From Streptococcus suis (lineage in GTDB: Bacteria > Bacillota > Bacilli > Lactobacillales > Streptococcaceae), in the NCBI RefSeq assembly GCF_016775005.1, contig NZ_JAEUXI010000001.1, positions 248,001 to 312,000 on the forward strand: a stretch of 64,000 nucleotides of DNA, given 5' to 3'. Below, piece after piece: positions 1 to 8,219 of the stretch (position 1 is the first letter of the stretch; every line of letters begins with the position of its first letter). The position numbers were made by a program, and so were the translations under genes. Under the pieces are notes generated by a model. It searched no databases. It worked only from the letters and a program-made list of their open reading frames with translations, and was not told where the DNA came from.

Positions 1-819
1 TTCTAGTTTGGCAATTTCCTTCTGCTGCTTTTCATAGTTTTGCAATTCCGTTTGTAGCTTCTGTTCTTTGAGCTCGACAAACTGAGAATAATTGCCCACA
101 TAGCGATCCAAGGAATGCTTGGTCAAGTCCAGTGTCAGTGTCGCCACCTTGTCCAAGAAATAGCGGTCATGGCTGACGATAATCAAGGCTCCCTTGTAAT
201 GCACTAGATAGTTTTCCAGCCAGGCAATCGTGTCAATGTCCAGGTGGTTGGTCGGCTCGTCCAGGACCAAGAGTTCTGGGCTTTCAAGAAGCATTTTTGC
301 CAGAGCAAGTCGAGTATTCTGACCGCCAGAAAGTTCGGAGATTTTCATGTCCCACATGGTCTGGTCAAACTTGAAACCGTTCAAAATAGCACGAATGTCC
401 GCTTCATAGTTAAAACCACCTGCCATACGAAATTCTTCCGACAGACTATCGTAGGTCTTCATGAGCTGGTCGAGTTCACTACCAGACAAACTGCCCATTT
501 GCTCTTCCATGGTCCGCAAACGTTTCTCCGTCGTCCGCAGGTCGTCAAAGACATGTAGCATTTCATCGTAAATGGTATTTTCCGACTCAAAACGGCTGTC
601 CTGTGCCAGATAAGACAAGGACAAATCACGCTTGGTTGAAATGTCACCGCTGGTCGCAGCTTCTTCTCCGACAAGGATTTTGAGCAGAGTAGACTTGCCT
701 GCTCCATTTTTTCCGACAAGGGCAATCCGATCTCGCTCATCCACTTGAATGTTGATATTGTTAAATAAAACCTCGCCCGCAAATGAGCGTTCAATCTTGT
801 TTCCGCTTAGAATAATCAT
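1..819 (-). CDS. ABC-F family ATPase (N-terminal part, runs off window)
   Basis: Soluble ABC-F protein of the ribosome-associated type, with no membrane domain. Translation from the ATG at 819 gives an uninterrupted 273 codons to the window edge. It starts MIILSGNKIERSF, has a Walker A (GKNGAGKST) near residue 40, and a signature plus Walker B block (LSGGQNTRLALAK, then LLVLDEPTNHLDI) around residues 160-190. After the His switch (IVSHDRYFLDKV) it enters the charged Glu/Lys/Gln linker that joins the two ATPase halves, so the second half lies outside the window. Family members act in translation quality control or antibiotic protection of ribosomes; the subfamily cannot be decided from half a protein. 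Confidence 0.9.
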   Translation of the reverse strand, partial: MIILSGNKIERSFAGEVLFNNINIQVDERDRIALVGKNGAGKSTLLKILVGEEAATSGDISTKRDLSLSYLAQDSRFESENTIYDEMLHVFDDLRTTEKRLRTMEEQMGSLSGSELDQLMKTYDSLSEEFRMAGGFNYEADIRAILNGFKFDQTMWDMKISELSGGQNTRLALAKMLLESPELLVLDEPTNHLDIDTIAWLENYLVHYKGALIIVSHDRYFLDKVATLTLDLTKHSLDRYVGNYSQFVELKEQKLQTELQNYEKQQKEIAKLE

Positions 820-890
820 AGAATTATTGTACCATAAATTGTAAGGCTGGAGGAAGGAAATATGCCAAATCAAATCCGCTTGTAGCAAAG

Positions 891-921
891 AAAAAATCTT
901 ATCCACCAAGTAGATAAGATT
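891..921 (-). terminator. Intrinsic terminator after the 121-aa membrane protein gene
   Basis: A 9-bp perfect stem (AATCTTATC / GATAAGATT) with a 9-nt loop, followed on the minus strand by six T residues. It ends the 935-2010 gene pair and separates it from the ABC-F gene. Confidence 0.8.
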
Positions 922-934
922 GTACAAAGCACCA

Positions 935-1300
935 TTAAACCAAGCCCTGGAGCAATTCCTTGTTTTGCCAGAAGAGATAGAGACCCCCAAGAATAATGGC
1001 AAGGGTCAAAATAAATTTAATCAAGCCTTTTACAAAGTGAACAATCAACATCAGAATCATGGAGACAATCAACCAACCCCAGGCTGATGATGAAAGCAAT
1101 TCTTGCATGGCACCAATACTAGCACCTGTAAGAGCCTTAAGAGGGGCTGGAATTTTATCCGCCCAAGAACTATCCAGTCCAATCTGTTCCATAATGGTAT
1201 GGCTGGTGGTTTGCAACCAGGCAAAAATCCCTGCATTGTAGATGAAGAGAAGAGCTTGCTCTGGATACCGTTTAATGGTTGAAATAAGTGAACGCAACAT
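935..1300 (-). CDS. Small membrane protein of unknown function
   Basis: 121-aa protein I cannot assign. It has a hydrophobic segment near residues 15-30 and a strongly hydrophobic C-terminal half (about residues 70-112) that reads as two membrane helices separated by a short basic turn. The start ATG has an AGAAGGA ribosome site. It lies 11 bp downstream of the matrixin-like protease gene and shares its terminator, so the two are probably co-transcribed; a role linked to that protease is inference only. Confidence 0.65.
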   Translation of the reverse strand: MLRSLISTIKRYPEQALLFIYNAGIFAWLQTTSHTIMEQIGLDSSWADKIPAPLKALTGASIGAMQELLSSSAWGWLIVSMILMLIVHFVKGLIKFILTLAIILGGLYLFWQNKELLQGLV

Positions 1301-1311
1301 GTCTTTTCCTT

Positions 1312-2010
1312 CTAATTTAATCCGTAAAGTGTTAATACTGCTTGGATATCCGTTTCCTGAATACCGTGATAGGATCCTGCAGATTCCATGACCGATTCTT
1401 GGCTATCATCGTGTGACAAGCCAATGGCGTGCCCCAACTCGTGCTCTGCCGTGTGGACAATCCGATCAAAATCATAGACATATTCTGGATTATAAAGGTA
1501 GTAGGCATTTAACTTTACCTTTACAGAATCCAAGTAATTGGTTAAAAGATTGGTCGTCGATTCTGCTTCTCCTGCTGCTCGACTAGTTGAATCGTTCATT
1601 TCTGTCGCAATAATATCCGCCTGACTGGCATCATCAACCAAGGTAAATGTAAAGGCACCTGTGGCATTCCAGTTGGCAATGGCTGTTTGATAAGCCTCCA
1701 CAAAAGTCGGATCAGTCGTGTCGATATAGACCGTAGCTGCATTGGTTTCCCAACGGCTAGAAGCCGATTCATTGACCTGATCTGTCGCCAAATGAGTAAT
1801 GGTATCTAAACCAGATGACAAATCAATTGCAACCTGACCTGTCACAACTTCCTTGGCTTGAACCACAATACTTTGAAGCACTTGAGGTGCTGCCTGGCCC
1901 TCTACATAAAACAAGAGTCCGATAAGGCATAGCCCCACTACAATAGTTAACCAAATAAACGACCAAATCGTGGTCCAAATAAATCGAACGATTCCTTTTA
2001 TCAAAGGCAT
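1312..2010 (-). CDS. Matrixin-like zinc metalloprotease, membrane-anchored
   Basis: 232-aa protein with an N-terminal hydrophobic segment (about residues 8-35) that anchors or exports it. The C-terminal catalytic part has the zinc motif HTAEHELGHAIGLSHD, i.e. HExGHxxGxxH of the matrixin/M10 clan; the last residues contain ESVMESAG, where metzincins place their Met-turn. The region before it has the beta-strand pattern of these proteases (W..NAATVYIDTTDPTF). The ATG at 2010 is preceded by GGGGGAG with good spacing; an upstream in-frame start at 2052 lacks a comparable site. The substrate is unknown; location is probably the outer face of the membrane. Confidence 0.82.
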   Translation of the reverse strand: MPLIKGIVRFIWTTIWSFIWLTIVVGLCLIGLLFYVEGQAAPQVLQSIVVQAKEVVTGQVAIDLSSGLDTITHLATDQVNESASSRWETNAATVYIDTTDPTFVEAYQTAIANWNATGAFTFTLVDDASQADIIATEMNDSTSRAAGEAESTTNLLTNYLDSVKVKLNAYYLYNPEYVYDFDRIVHTAEHELGHAIGLSHDDSQESVMESAGSYHGIQETDIQAVLTLYGLN

Positions 2011-2075
2011 AAACAACTCCCCCATCTTGCGTATTAGGAGACAGTTTAGCAATCTTTTCTGAAACTTTTCTTAAA

Positions 2076-2855
2076 TCAGGACAATCTTTCTTCCAATTCA
2101 AAATCAATTGGCAACCAGGCCAAGACCTTTTCAATCTGCTGGTTCCAGTAATACCATTCATGCTTGCCTGGCCCATGACTGGCTTCCAGGTCAAAGCCCG
2201 CCTCGGTCAAATCTGCGACTGCCAGTTGGTGACCTTCAAAAAGAAAATCTTCCTCACCACACCAGGCATAGAGCTTGGTTTTCTTATCAGACAATTTGGC
2301 AATATTTCGCAGGCTGTTTGGATTAGTCGCTCCATTAGACAACTCTCCGAAGACGCCCTGCCAATAAGCAGGACTACCCAGTTCAGCCGATGCAGGATTG
2401 TCAAAGTCAAAGTAGAGGGCGCCAGACAAGGAAGCAGCATAGGAAAAAAGATTGGTCGAAAGGGCAATTTTAAAGGCCCCATAACCTCCCATAGACAAGC
2501 CTGCGATAAAATTCTTCTCCCGCTTGCTGGACATATTGGGGAAGAATCGTTTGAGAACCTGCGGTAACTCCTCTGCAATGGCATCATAATAATTCATGCC
2601 ATAGGTCGTATTGGTGTACCATCCCTTGTCCGTATTAACCATGACAACGATGAGATTGGTATAGCGTACCAATCGTTCTATGGTTGAGCGATTGAGCCAG
2701 GAATCTTGATTACCTCCCATCCCATGCAAAAGATAGAGAACAGGAATGTCAGTATCCTCTGGATTTTCGACACGGTTACGATCAGGATAGAGGACATTGA
2801 CCTGGCGGCTCATGTCCAAAACTTCGGAATGGTATTCGATACGCATAATTGCCAT
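2076..2855 (-). CDS. estA: Tributyrin-esterase-type alpha/beta hydrolase
   Basis: 259-aa serine esterase of the EstA / esterase-D-like family, acting on short-chain acyl esters. Visible elements are the oxyanion region [12 protein letters not shown], the nucleophile elbow [11 protein letters not shown] (GxSxG) and a C-terminal catalytic His in GKHEWYYW. The N-terminus [15 protein letters not shown] matches the family start. The ATG at 2855 follows AGGAG with a 7-nt gap, so I prefer it to the upstream codon at 2861. No signal peptide, so cytosolic. Pneumococcal EstA is the closest well-known relative; the symbol is by family resemblance. Confidence 0.82.
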   Translation of the reverse strand: MAIMRIEYHSEVLDMSRQVNVLYPDRNRVENPEDTDIPVLYLLHGMGGNQDSWLNRSTIERLVRYTNLIVVMVNTDKGWYTNTTYGMNYYDAIAEELPQVLKRFFPNMSSKREKNFIAGLSMGGYGAFKIALSTNLFSYAASLSGALYFDFDNPASAELGSPAYWQGVFGELSNGATNPNSLRNIAKLSDKKTKLYAWCGEEDFLFEGHQLAVADLTEAGFDLEASHGPGKHEWYYWNQQIEKVLAWLPIDFELEERLS

Positions 2856-2875
2856 CAGCAAACTCCTTTTCTTTT

Positions 2876-2900
2876 TAAGAAAGGCCAGGAAAACCCGGCC
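2876..2900 (-). terminator. Probable terminator after RNase J2 gene
   Basis: Stem GGCCxGG / CCxGGCC with an AAAA loop and a T-rich tail on the minus strand, lying between the RNase J2 stop and the esterase start. Confidence 0.55.
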
Positions 2901-2923
2901 TCTGTACTATATTTATCAAAGAA

Positions 2924-4585
2924 CTACCGCACTTCCATGATAACCGGAAGGATAGCTGGACGACGTTTGGTTTGGTCGAAGAGATATTTGGCCAGGTCAT
3001 CACGGACCGCCGCCTTCAACTCAGCCCAATCAAAGTTGTCCTTGGTAAAATAATTTTCCACGGTAGTATTGACCAAATCAGCTGATTCACGCAAGATATC
3101 CTTGCTTTTCTTCACATAGACAAAGCCTCTGGTATTGACCTTAGCCTTGGAAATAATCTTCTTTTCACGACGGTTGACGGTCAAAGCCACGATGAAAATG
3201 CCGTCTTCTGATAAAATCTTCCGGTCGCGCAAGACGATATTACCCACATCACCGATTGCATTTCCATCGATCATGACATCGCCCGCTGGAACAGATCCGC
3301 TGTGGACAAAGTCACCTTCTTCAAAAGCCATGACATCCCCACGTTTGACGATGATGATATTCTCTGGGTACATACCAATCTCAAGCGCAGCTTTAGCATG
3401 AGCATCTAGCTGACGGTACTCCCCTTGGACAGGGAAGAGGTATTTGGGCTTGAGGATATTGAGCATGAGTTGCAGATCACGCGCATTCCCGTGTCCTGAC
3501 ACACGCAGGTTTTTTGTGATGGACTTGACGATACCACCCGCTTGATAGATCATATTTTCCACACGCGCTACCACAGCTTCCTTGGAGATACTTGGTGTCG
3601 TTACGATATAGACCAAATCGCCGTCCTTGATCTCAACATAGCGGTGACGTCCGATTGACATCTTGCGTAAACCATTGAGTGGCTCACCCATCCGCCCTGT
3701 CTCCAAAATAATCAGCTCATGGTCTTCATACCTGCCCATGTCCTTAGGTTTAACCAAAAGTTTTTCACTGACCAAGCGGAGCTTCTTGAGTTGAATAGCC
3801 GTACGGACGATATTTTCCACATCGTGACCAGTCAAGACTACGCGACGACCTGTCACTTCTGCTGCGTCAAAAATCTGTTGGATACGGATGATGTTGCTGG
3901 CTACTGCCGCAACGATGACGCGACCGTCCCAATCAGCAATCGTATTGAGAATCTCTTCGCCAACTTCATGACCGCTAGCAACCTGCACATTAGAATCCGC
4001 ATTGGCAGAGTCTGACAGAAGCGCCAGCACTCCCTCACGACCAATTTCAGCCAAACGTCCAAAATCCGTCTGATAAAATGGATCAGCAGCCTGGTCAAAC
4101 TTGAAATCACCAGTATAGACGATATTGCCTTCGTCCGTTTTAATCACGATTCCCAGACTTTCAGGAATGGAGTGAGTGGTCTTAAAGAAGGACACGACAG
4201 AATCTCCAAAATCGATTTCTGTGTCAGCGTTAATAATATGGAAATCTTTAAATTTCTTAGTCGCATTGTTGGTTTTAACCACTAATTTGGCCAATTCGAT
4301 GGTTAAATGAGAACCGAAGACAGGCACTTTCACATTTTCCAGCAAATAAGGAAGTGCACCAATCGCATCCGCATGTCCATGGGACAAGAAGACACCAGCT
4401 ACTCGGTCCTTGTTTTCCACTAGGTAGTCAAAGTTTGGGACAATGACATCCACACCCAACTGCTCATTTTCAGGGTACTTAGCACCTGCATCTAAGATAA
4501 AGATGCTATTTTTTACTTCAGCGATGTAGAGGTTTTTTCCGTTTTCCCTCACACCACCCAAAGCCATAATTTTTATATCACTCAT
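2924..4585 (-). CDS. rnjB: Ribonuclease J2
   Basis: 553-aa metallo-beta-lactamase/beta-CASP ribonuclease, the length expected for J2. RNase J enzymes degrade and mature RNA by 5'-3' exo- and endonucleolytic cleavage, with J1 and J2 forming a complex. The metal motif reads SHGHADAIG, where catalytically full J1 proteins have HGHEDH; losing the Glu/Asp-His pattern is typical of streptococcal J2 and predicts weak or no independent activity. The later motifs (VYTGDFKFD, LLSDSANAD, VSGHGNARDL) and the C-terminal domain are present. The ATG at 4585 follows AGGAG, which excludes the longer reading to 4636. Confidence 0.92.
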   Translation of the reverse strand: MSDIKIMALGGVRENGKNLYIAEVKNSIFILDAGAKYPENEQLGVDVIVPNFDYLVENKDRVAGVFLSHGHADAIGALPYLLENVKVPVFGSHLTIELAKLVVKTNNATKKFKDFHIINADTEIDFGDSVVSFFKTTHSIPESLGIVIKTDEGNIVYTGDFKFDQAADPFYQTDFGRLAEIGREGVLALLSDSANADSNVQVASGHEVGEEILNTIADWDGRVIVAAVASNIIRIQQIFDAAEVTGRRVVLTGHDVENIVRTAIQLKKLRLVSEKLLVKPKDMGRYEDHELIILETGRMGEPLNGLRKMSIGRHRYVEIKDGDLVYIVTTPSISKEAVVARVENMIYQAGGIVKSITKNLRVSGHGNARDLQLMLNILKPKYLFPVQGEYRQLDAHAKAALEIGMYPENIIIVKRGDVMAFEEGDFVHSGSVPAGDVMIDGNAIGDVGNIVLRDRKILSEDGIFIVALTVNRREKKIISKAKVNTRGFVYVKKSKDILRESADLVNTTVENYFTKDNFDWAELKAAVRDDLAKYLFDQTKRRPAILPVIMEVR

Positions 4586-4634
4586 GGTTTCTCCTATGAT
4601 GTTTATTTTCTTACCAACGGTCCTTGGGAATCCC

Positions 4635-4680
4635 AAGTCGAATTACAGTCTGGCACAGGGGCCTATCTTCTATATTATAC
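4635..4680 (-). promoter_or_regulatory. Candidate rnjB promoter -10 region
   Basis: The minus strand carries a TATAAT about 85 nt upstream of the RNase J2 start, immediately after the terminator of the upstream gene. The matching -35 (TTGTAT, 17 bp upstream) is poor, so this is only a candidate. Confidence 0.4.
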
Positions 4681-4699
4681 AACTTTTCATAAGAAAATA

Positions 4700-4724
4700 C
4701 AAAAAACTCTGCAAAGAGAGTTTT
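4700..4724 (-). terminator. Intrinsic terminator after the small lipoprotein gene
   Basis: Minus-strand stem AACTCT / AGAGTT followed by four to six T residues, just past the lipoprotein stop codon at 4737. Confidence 0.7.
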
Positions 4725-4736
4725 CATTTTCATATT

Positions 4737-5147
4737 TTAGTAGCCATAACCTGAAACGGTCCATTTCCCAGACCCCTTCCGTGTCAGAATCCAGTGCCAA
4801 CCCGTATGGGTCGCACCCGGTTCAAAACCTGTTTGTGTGGCATTTTCATCCACCCGAAAACTGGATGTCAAAATAATGACTTGATCTGCACCATACTGCT
4901 CCGCCCATGAATCAAACCAGTCCTCATCATCCCCTGCATAGCCTAAACTAATCAACTGGCAATAGTCAAACTGCCGGTCTACATAGTCAATGGTAGTTTC
5001 AATAGCCTGATCGATTTCCTTCTGGCTAAAGAGCTCCGAGGTCTCCATAGGCACCCGCTTGATTTCGACCGTCTCAGATTGACAGGCAAGCAATAGGGGT
5101 AAGGAGAGCAATAACAAACAACAATAGGTGAACATTCTTGATTTCAT
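4737..5147 (-). CDS. Small secreted lipoprotein of unknown function
   Basis: 136-aa protein with a lipoprotein signal peptide: basic start MKSRMF, a Leu-rich core, and the lipobox LLAC with Cys at about residue 22. The mature part has an acidic region (GDDEDWFDSWAEQ) and ends WHWILTRKGSGKWTVSGYGY. The pattern suggests a small alpha/beta fold domain such as those in DUF4829-type proteins, but I cannot confirm that. The ATG at 5147 has a CAGGAG site; the frame also stays open back to 5219, overlapping the ABC ATPase stop. It lies 68 bp after the transporter ATPase gene and may be the last gene of the trp transporter operon. Confidence 0.65.
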   Translation of the reverse strand: MKSRMFTYCCLLLLSLPLLLACQSETVEIKRVPMETSELFSQKEIDQAIETTIDYVDRQFDYCQLISLGYAGDDEDWFDSWAEQYGADQVIILTSSFRVDENATQTGFEPGATHTGWHWILTRKGSGKWTVSGYGY

Positions 5148-5215
5148 AGGCAAACTCCTGAAACCAGTATAACATAGCACATTTATCTTGACAAGAAAAA
5201 TGAGGTTTCTCAACC

Positions 5216-5974
5216 TCATTCAAACAAGCGATAGTAATCCTCCAGCTGCATCTGGGCCTTTTGGTCCTTGGTCAAGTCCTTAATGATCTTGCCGTCCTTC
5301 ATAACAATCAGGCGATTGCCATAGCGAAGGGCATCTTCCATCTGGTGTGTAACCATAAGAGCCGTCAACTCTTGCTGGGCAATCAGGTTATCCGTCAAGT
5401 CCATTAAAGACTGGCTGGTCTTGGGATCCAAGGCTGCCGTATGCTCGTCCAAGAGCAAGAGCTCGGGCTGCTTGAGTGTCGCCATTAACAAACTCAAGGC
5501 CTGGCGTTGTCCGCCCGACAGCAGACCAGCTGGTGTGGTCAGGTGCTTCTCCAGACCATTGCCAATCAAGGTTAGCGTTGCCTCAAAGTCTTCTAGGTGT
5601 TGGGGCAACTGGCGTGGGACCAAGCCTCGTGACTGACCACGGTATTTGGCGATGAGCAGGTTTTCTGCAACTGTCATCCGCGGAGCTGTACCCATTTTTG
5701 GATCTTGGAAGACACGGGCCAGATACTTAGCCCGCTTTTCTGCTGGCCACTTGGTCACATCCTCTCCCAGAATGGAAATACTGCCCTTGGTCAGAGAGAG
5801 GGTCCCTGCAATGACATTGAAAAGAGTTGATTTGCCAGCCCCATTTCCACCCAGAATGGTGATAAAATCATGCTGGTAAATGGTCAGACTGACATCATCT
5901 AGGATTACCCGCTCCTGATCCAGACCATTGTTGACCACGACTGTGGCATTTTTTAATTCTACGATTGCATTCAT
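5216..5974 (-). CDS. trpZ: ABC transporter ATPase of the TrpXYZ-type importer
   Basis: 252-aa nucleotide-binding subunit. Walker A is GGNGAGKST (about residue 42), the signature is LLSGGQRQALSLL, and Walker B/D-loop is LLLLDEHTAALDP, where the usual DEP is DEH as in this branch. The start overlaps the permease stop by 4 nt (ATGA), so translation is coupled. With the permease and binding protein it forms the importer that streptococcal T-box studies assign to tryptophan (or aromatic amino acid) uptake. The assignment rests on the upstream Trp-type T-box and family resemblance, not on substrate data. Confidence 0.85.
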   Translation of the reverse strand: MNAIVELKNATVVVNNGLDQERVILDDVSLTIYQHDFITILGGNGAGKSTLFNVIAGTLSLTKGSISILGEDVTKWPAEKRAKYLARVFQDPKMGTAPRMTVAENLLIAKYRGQSRGLVPRQLPQHLEDFEATLTLIGNGLEKHLTTPAGLLSGGQRQALSLLMATLKQPELLLLDEHTAALDPKTSQSLMDLTDNLIAQQELTALMVTHQMEDALRYGNRLIVMKDGKIIKDLTKDQKAQMQLEDYYRLFE

Positions 5975-6837
5975 TTGGTCAGGTTGGCTCCTTTCAGTAG
6001 TTTGTTTTTCAACTCAGGGACCATGAGGCAGATAGCCAGGATAATCGCTGAGAAGATACGGAGGTAGCTGGTGTTGATACCCAGGGAAATCACTCCCAAA
6101 ATCAAGAACTGGTAGAAAATCGCTCCTACGACAATCGCGATAAAACGCTCTGCCATTGTCAAATTATCAAACAAAACCTCTCCGATGATGAGGCTAGCCA
6201 AACCAACGACGATGACTCCGATTCCGCGAGAAACGTCAGCGTAGCCTTCCTGCTGGGCGATGAGGGCTCCCGCTAGGGCGATGATGCCGTTCGAAAGGAC
6301 CAAACCCATGAGCTCCATGCGGCTGGTGTTGATGCCAAAGCTGCGTGCCATATCGGGATTGTCCCCTGTGGCGATGTAGGCCTGGCCCAAGCGAGTATAG
6401 AGGAAGAAAAGCATAGCCAGGATGACTAAGATAACCGCTCCCAAGCCCAAGATGAGCTGATTGAGGGTATCCGAGAAGGGCAGGAGGTCCTGAAGGGTCG
6501 TCGTATTGAGGAGGCCGAGATTGGCCCGTCCCATGATGAAGAGCATGACGGAGTGACAGGAGGACATGACCAAGATTCCCGCTAGAATGGTCGGGATTTT
6601 TCCCTTGGTGTAGAGAAGCCCCGTCACCAAGCCCGCTAGACAGCCCGCCAAGACAGCCGCCCCTGTAGCAAGGACAGGATGCACTCCTTGAGCCAGGAGG
6701 GTTACTGCCACCGCTCCTCCTAGAGGAAAGGAACCTTCTGTTGTCATGTCTGGAAAATTGAGGATACGGAAGGTCATAAAGATTCCAAGACTCAGGATTG
6801 CCCAGAGCAGAGCCTGAGAGATAGTGGATACAATCAT
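5971..6837 (-). CDS. trpY: ABC transporter permease of the TrpXYZ-type importer
   Basis: 288-aa polytopic membrane protein with about eight hydrophobic segments, of the branched-chain-amino-acid/LivH-like permease class that pairs with ABC_sub_bind proteins. It starts 21 bp after the binding-protein stop and overlaps the ATPase start by 4 bp. The substrate is probably tryptophan, inferred from the T-box upstream of the operon. Confidence 0.85.
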   Translation of the reverse strand: MIVSTISQALLWAILSLGIFMTFRILNFPDMTTEGSFPLGGAVAVTLLAQGVHPVLATGAAVLAGCLAGLVTGLLYTKGKIPTILAGILVMSSCHSVMLFIMGRANLGLLNTTTLQDLLPFSDTLNQLILGLGAVILVILAMLFFLYTRLGQAYIATGDNPDMARSFGINTSRMELMGLVLSNGIIALAGALIAQQEGYADVSRGIGVIVVGLASLIIGEVLFDNLTMAERFIAIVVGAIFYQFLILGVISLGINTSYLRIFSAIILAICLMVPELKNKLLKGANLTK

Positions 6838-6858
6838 ACTAGATTCTCGTTTCTAAGA

Positions 6859-7860
6859 TTACTCGATGACACGGCTGGCAGATTCCAAGATGTCTGCTGG
6901 AATGGTCAAGCCAAGTTCATCTGCGACAGTTTTGTTGACAACGACGCTGCCTTCATTGAAGATTTCCACTGGAGTGGTCGCTGGGTCTGCACCGTCGAGG
7001 ATTTTCGCAGCCATTTTACCTGTTGCCACACCCAAGTCGTACTGGCTAAGGGTTACAGAGGCGATACCACCACCTTCTACCATATCTTCTACACTGGTGT
7101 AAACAGGTGTTTTTGTCTTGTTGGCAACGGATACGACGGTTGAGAAGGCTGAGGCGATAGTGTTATCAACTGGCGTGAAGAGAACATCTACCTTGCTAGT
7201 TGCGACTTCTACTGTTGAGGCGATTTCGTTTGAAGAAGGCACTGCATATTCAATGACAGTGTAGCCAGCTGCCTCTGCTGCTGTTTTGAATTCAGCAACT
7301 TGGGATTTGGAATTGTCCTCGTTTGAAGAGTAGAGAACACCGATTGTTTTGGCATCTGGTGTGATAGCCTTAATCAGCTCAATCTCGTCTGCTACTGGTG
7401 TTTGGTCTGATACACCGGTGATATTGCCACCAGGCTTGTTCAAGTCTGTCACCAAGTTAGCTCCAACTGGATCAGTCACCGCTCCCATGATGATGGGCAA
7501 TTCTGTCGTCGCATTGGCCAATCCTTGTGCGGCTGGTGTCGCGATACCAATCAAGAGCTGATTGCCGTTATCGACCAACTTTTTACTCATGGTTTGCACT
7601 TGGGACTGGTCCCCTTCTGCGTTCATAAAATCAATGGTGAGGTTACTTGTGTCATCATAACCTGCTTCTTTCAGACCAGCCACAATCCCCTTATAAATCT
7701 CATCCAAGGAATCGTGGGTTACATACTGGAGAACACCGACCTTAACTGTCTGCGTTTGATCTGTACTGCTAGTTGTTTCTTCTTGCTTATTGAAGAAAAA
7801 GGCTCCAATGACCAAGACTACTAAGGCTGTAACAACACTTAATAATGTTTTATTTTTCAT
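6859..7860 (-). CDS. trpX: Substrate-binding protein of the TrpXYZ-type importer
   Basis: 333-aa periplasmic-binding-fold protein of the ABC_sub_bind family. It has an N-terminal hydrophobic helix (about residues 5-22), then a Thr/Ser linker, then the binding domain starting VKVGVLQYVTHDSLDEIYKG, with later motifs PIIMGAVTDPVGA and TPVYTSVEDMVEGGG. No cysteine lies in the signal region, so it seems anchored by an uncleaved helix and is not a lipoprotein. The ATG at 7860 follows AGGAAAG; an in-frame TTG at 7884 is less likely. It is the first gene after the T-box leader. Confidence 0.88.
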   Translation of the reverse strand: MKNKTLLSVVTALVVLVIGAFFFNKQEETTSSTDQTQTVKVGVLQYVTHDSLDEIYKGIVAGLKEAGYDDTSNLTIDFMNAEGDQSQVQTMSKKLVDNGNQLLIGIATPAAQGLANATTELPIIMGAVTDPVGANLVTDLNKPGGNITGVSDQTPVADEIELIKAITPDAKTIGVLYSSNEDNSKSQVAEFKTAAEAAGYTVIEYAVPSSNEIASTVEVATSKVDVLFTPVDNTIASAFSTVVSVANKTKTPVYTSVEDMVEGGGIASVTLSQYDLGVATGKMAAKILDGADPATTPVEIFNEGSVVVNKTVADELGLTIPADILESASRVIE

Positions 7861-7958
7861 ATTCTTTCCTACTTTCTTTTTCAAAAACTATTCTACCATT
7901 TGCAACTAACTATCTACTGCTACGCCATCGTTTCATCTTGATTACCTCGTTTAGATAA

Positions 7959-8175
7959 TAGTCTTTCAGTTTACTTTTAGTACTAGGCAACGAGCTGCAG
8001 GCAGCTTGTACAGTCGAGTGACTGTACAAGGTTGGAAATAGCACTTGCGAAGCAGGTCACCCCTGCAGAGTACGGCAAAGCGAGTTCAAATAATGATGAA
8101 ATTATTTGAAGTTGGAAATATGGAAACGAAGTTTCCTCATTCGTCGACGTAATAAAAGATAAACTGAATGACTAA
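7959..8175. repeat. MITE-like intergenic element with terminal inverted repeats
   Basis: A 217-bp element bounded by 15-bp inverted ends (TAGTCTTTCAGTTTA at 7959-7973 and its complement at 8161-8175, 14 of 15 matching). Inside is a chain of short perfect hairpins: an 11-bp stem CTTGTACAGTC with loop GAGT, a 10-bp stem TTCAAATAAT, GGAAAC/GTTTCC, and AGCTGC/GCAGCT. The 10-mer GTTGGAAATA occurs twice. There is no ORF of note. It resembles the hairpin-rich intergenic repeats I know from S. suis-type genomes. It sits between the T-box terminator and trpX, inside the 5' leader of the operon. Confidence 0.7.
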
Positions 8176-8179
8176 AGGA

Positions 8180-8219
8180 AAAAGCCCCCGCATATTGAAA
8201 AACAATACGCGAGGGCGTC
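8180..8219 (-). terminator. T-box attenuator terminator
   Basis: On the minus strand the stem GCCCTCGCGTATTG / CAATATGCGGGGGC with a five-T loop is followed by a T tract. It directly follows the T-box antiterminator sequence, the arrangement used for tRNA-controlled termination. Confidence 0.9.

Noticed and set aside
459..794. 111-aa minus-strand ORF at the left end
   Set aside because: Out-of-frame shadow of the ABC-F gene, whose true frame runs from 819 through the window edge with all ATPase motifs.
1823..2194. 123-aa minus-strand ORF bridging esterase and protease genes
   Set aside because: Overlaps two genes with clear family motifs in other frames; it has no start signal.
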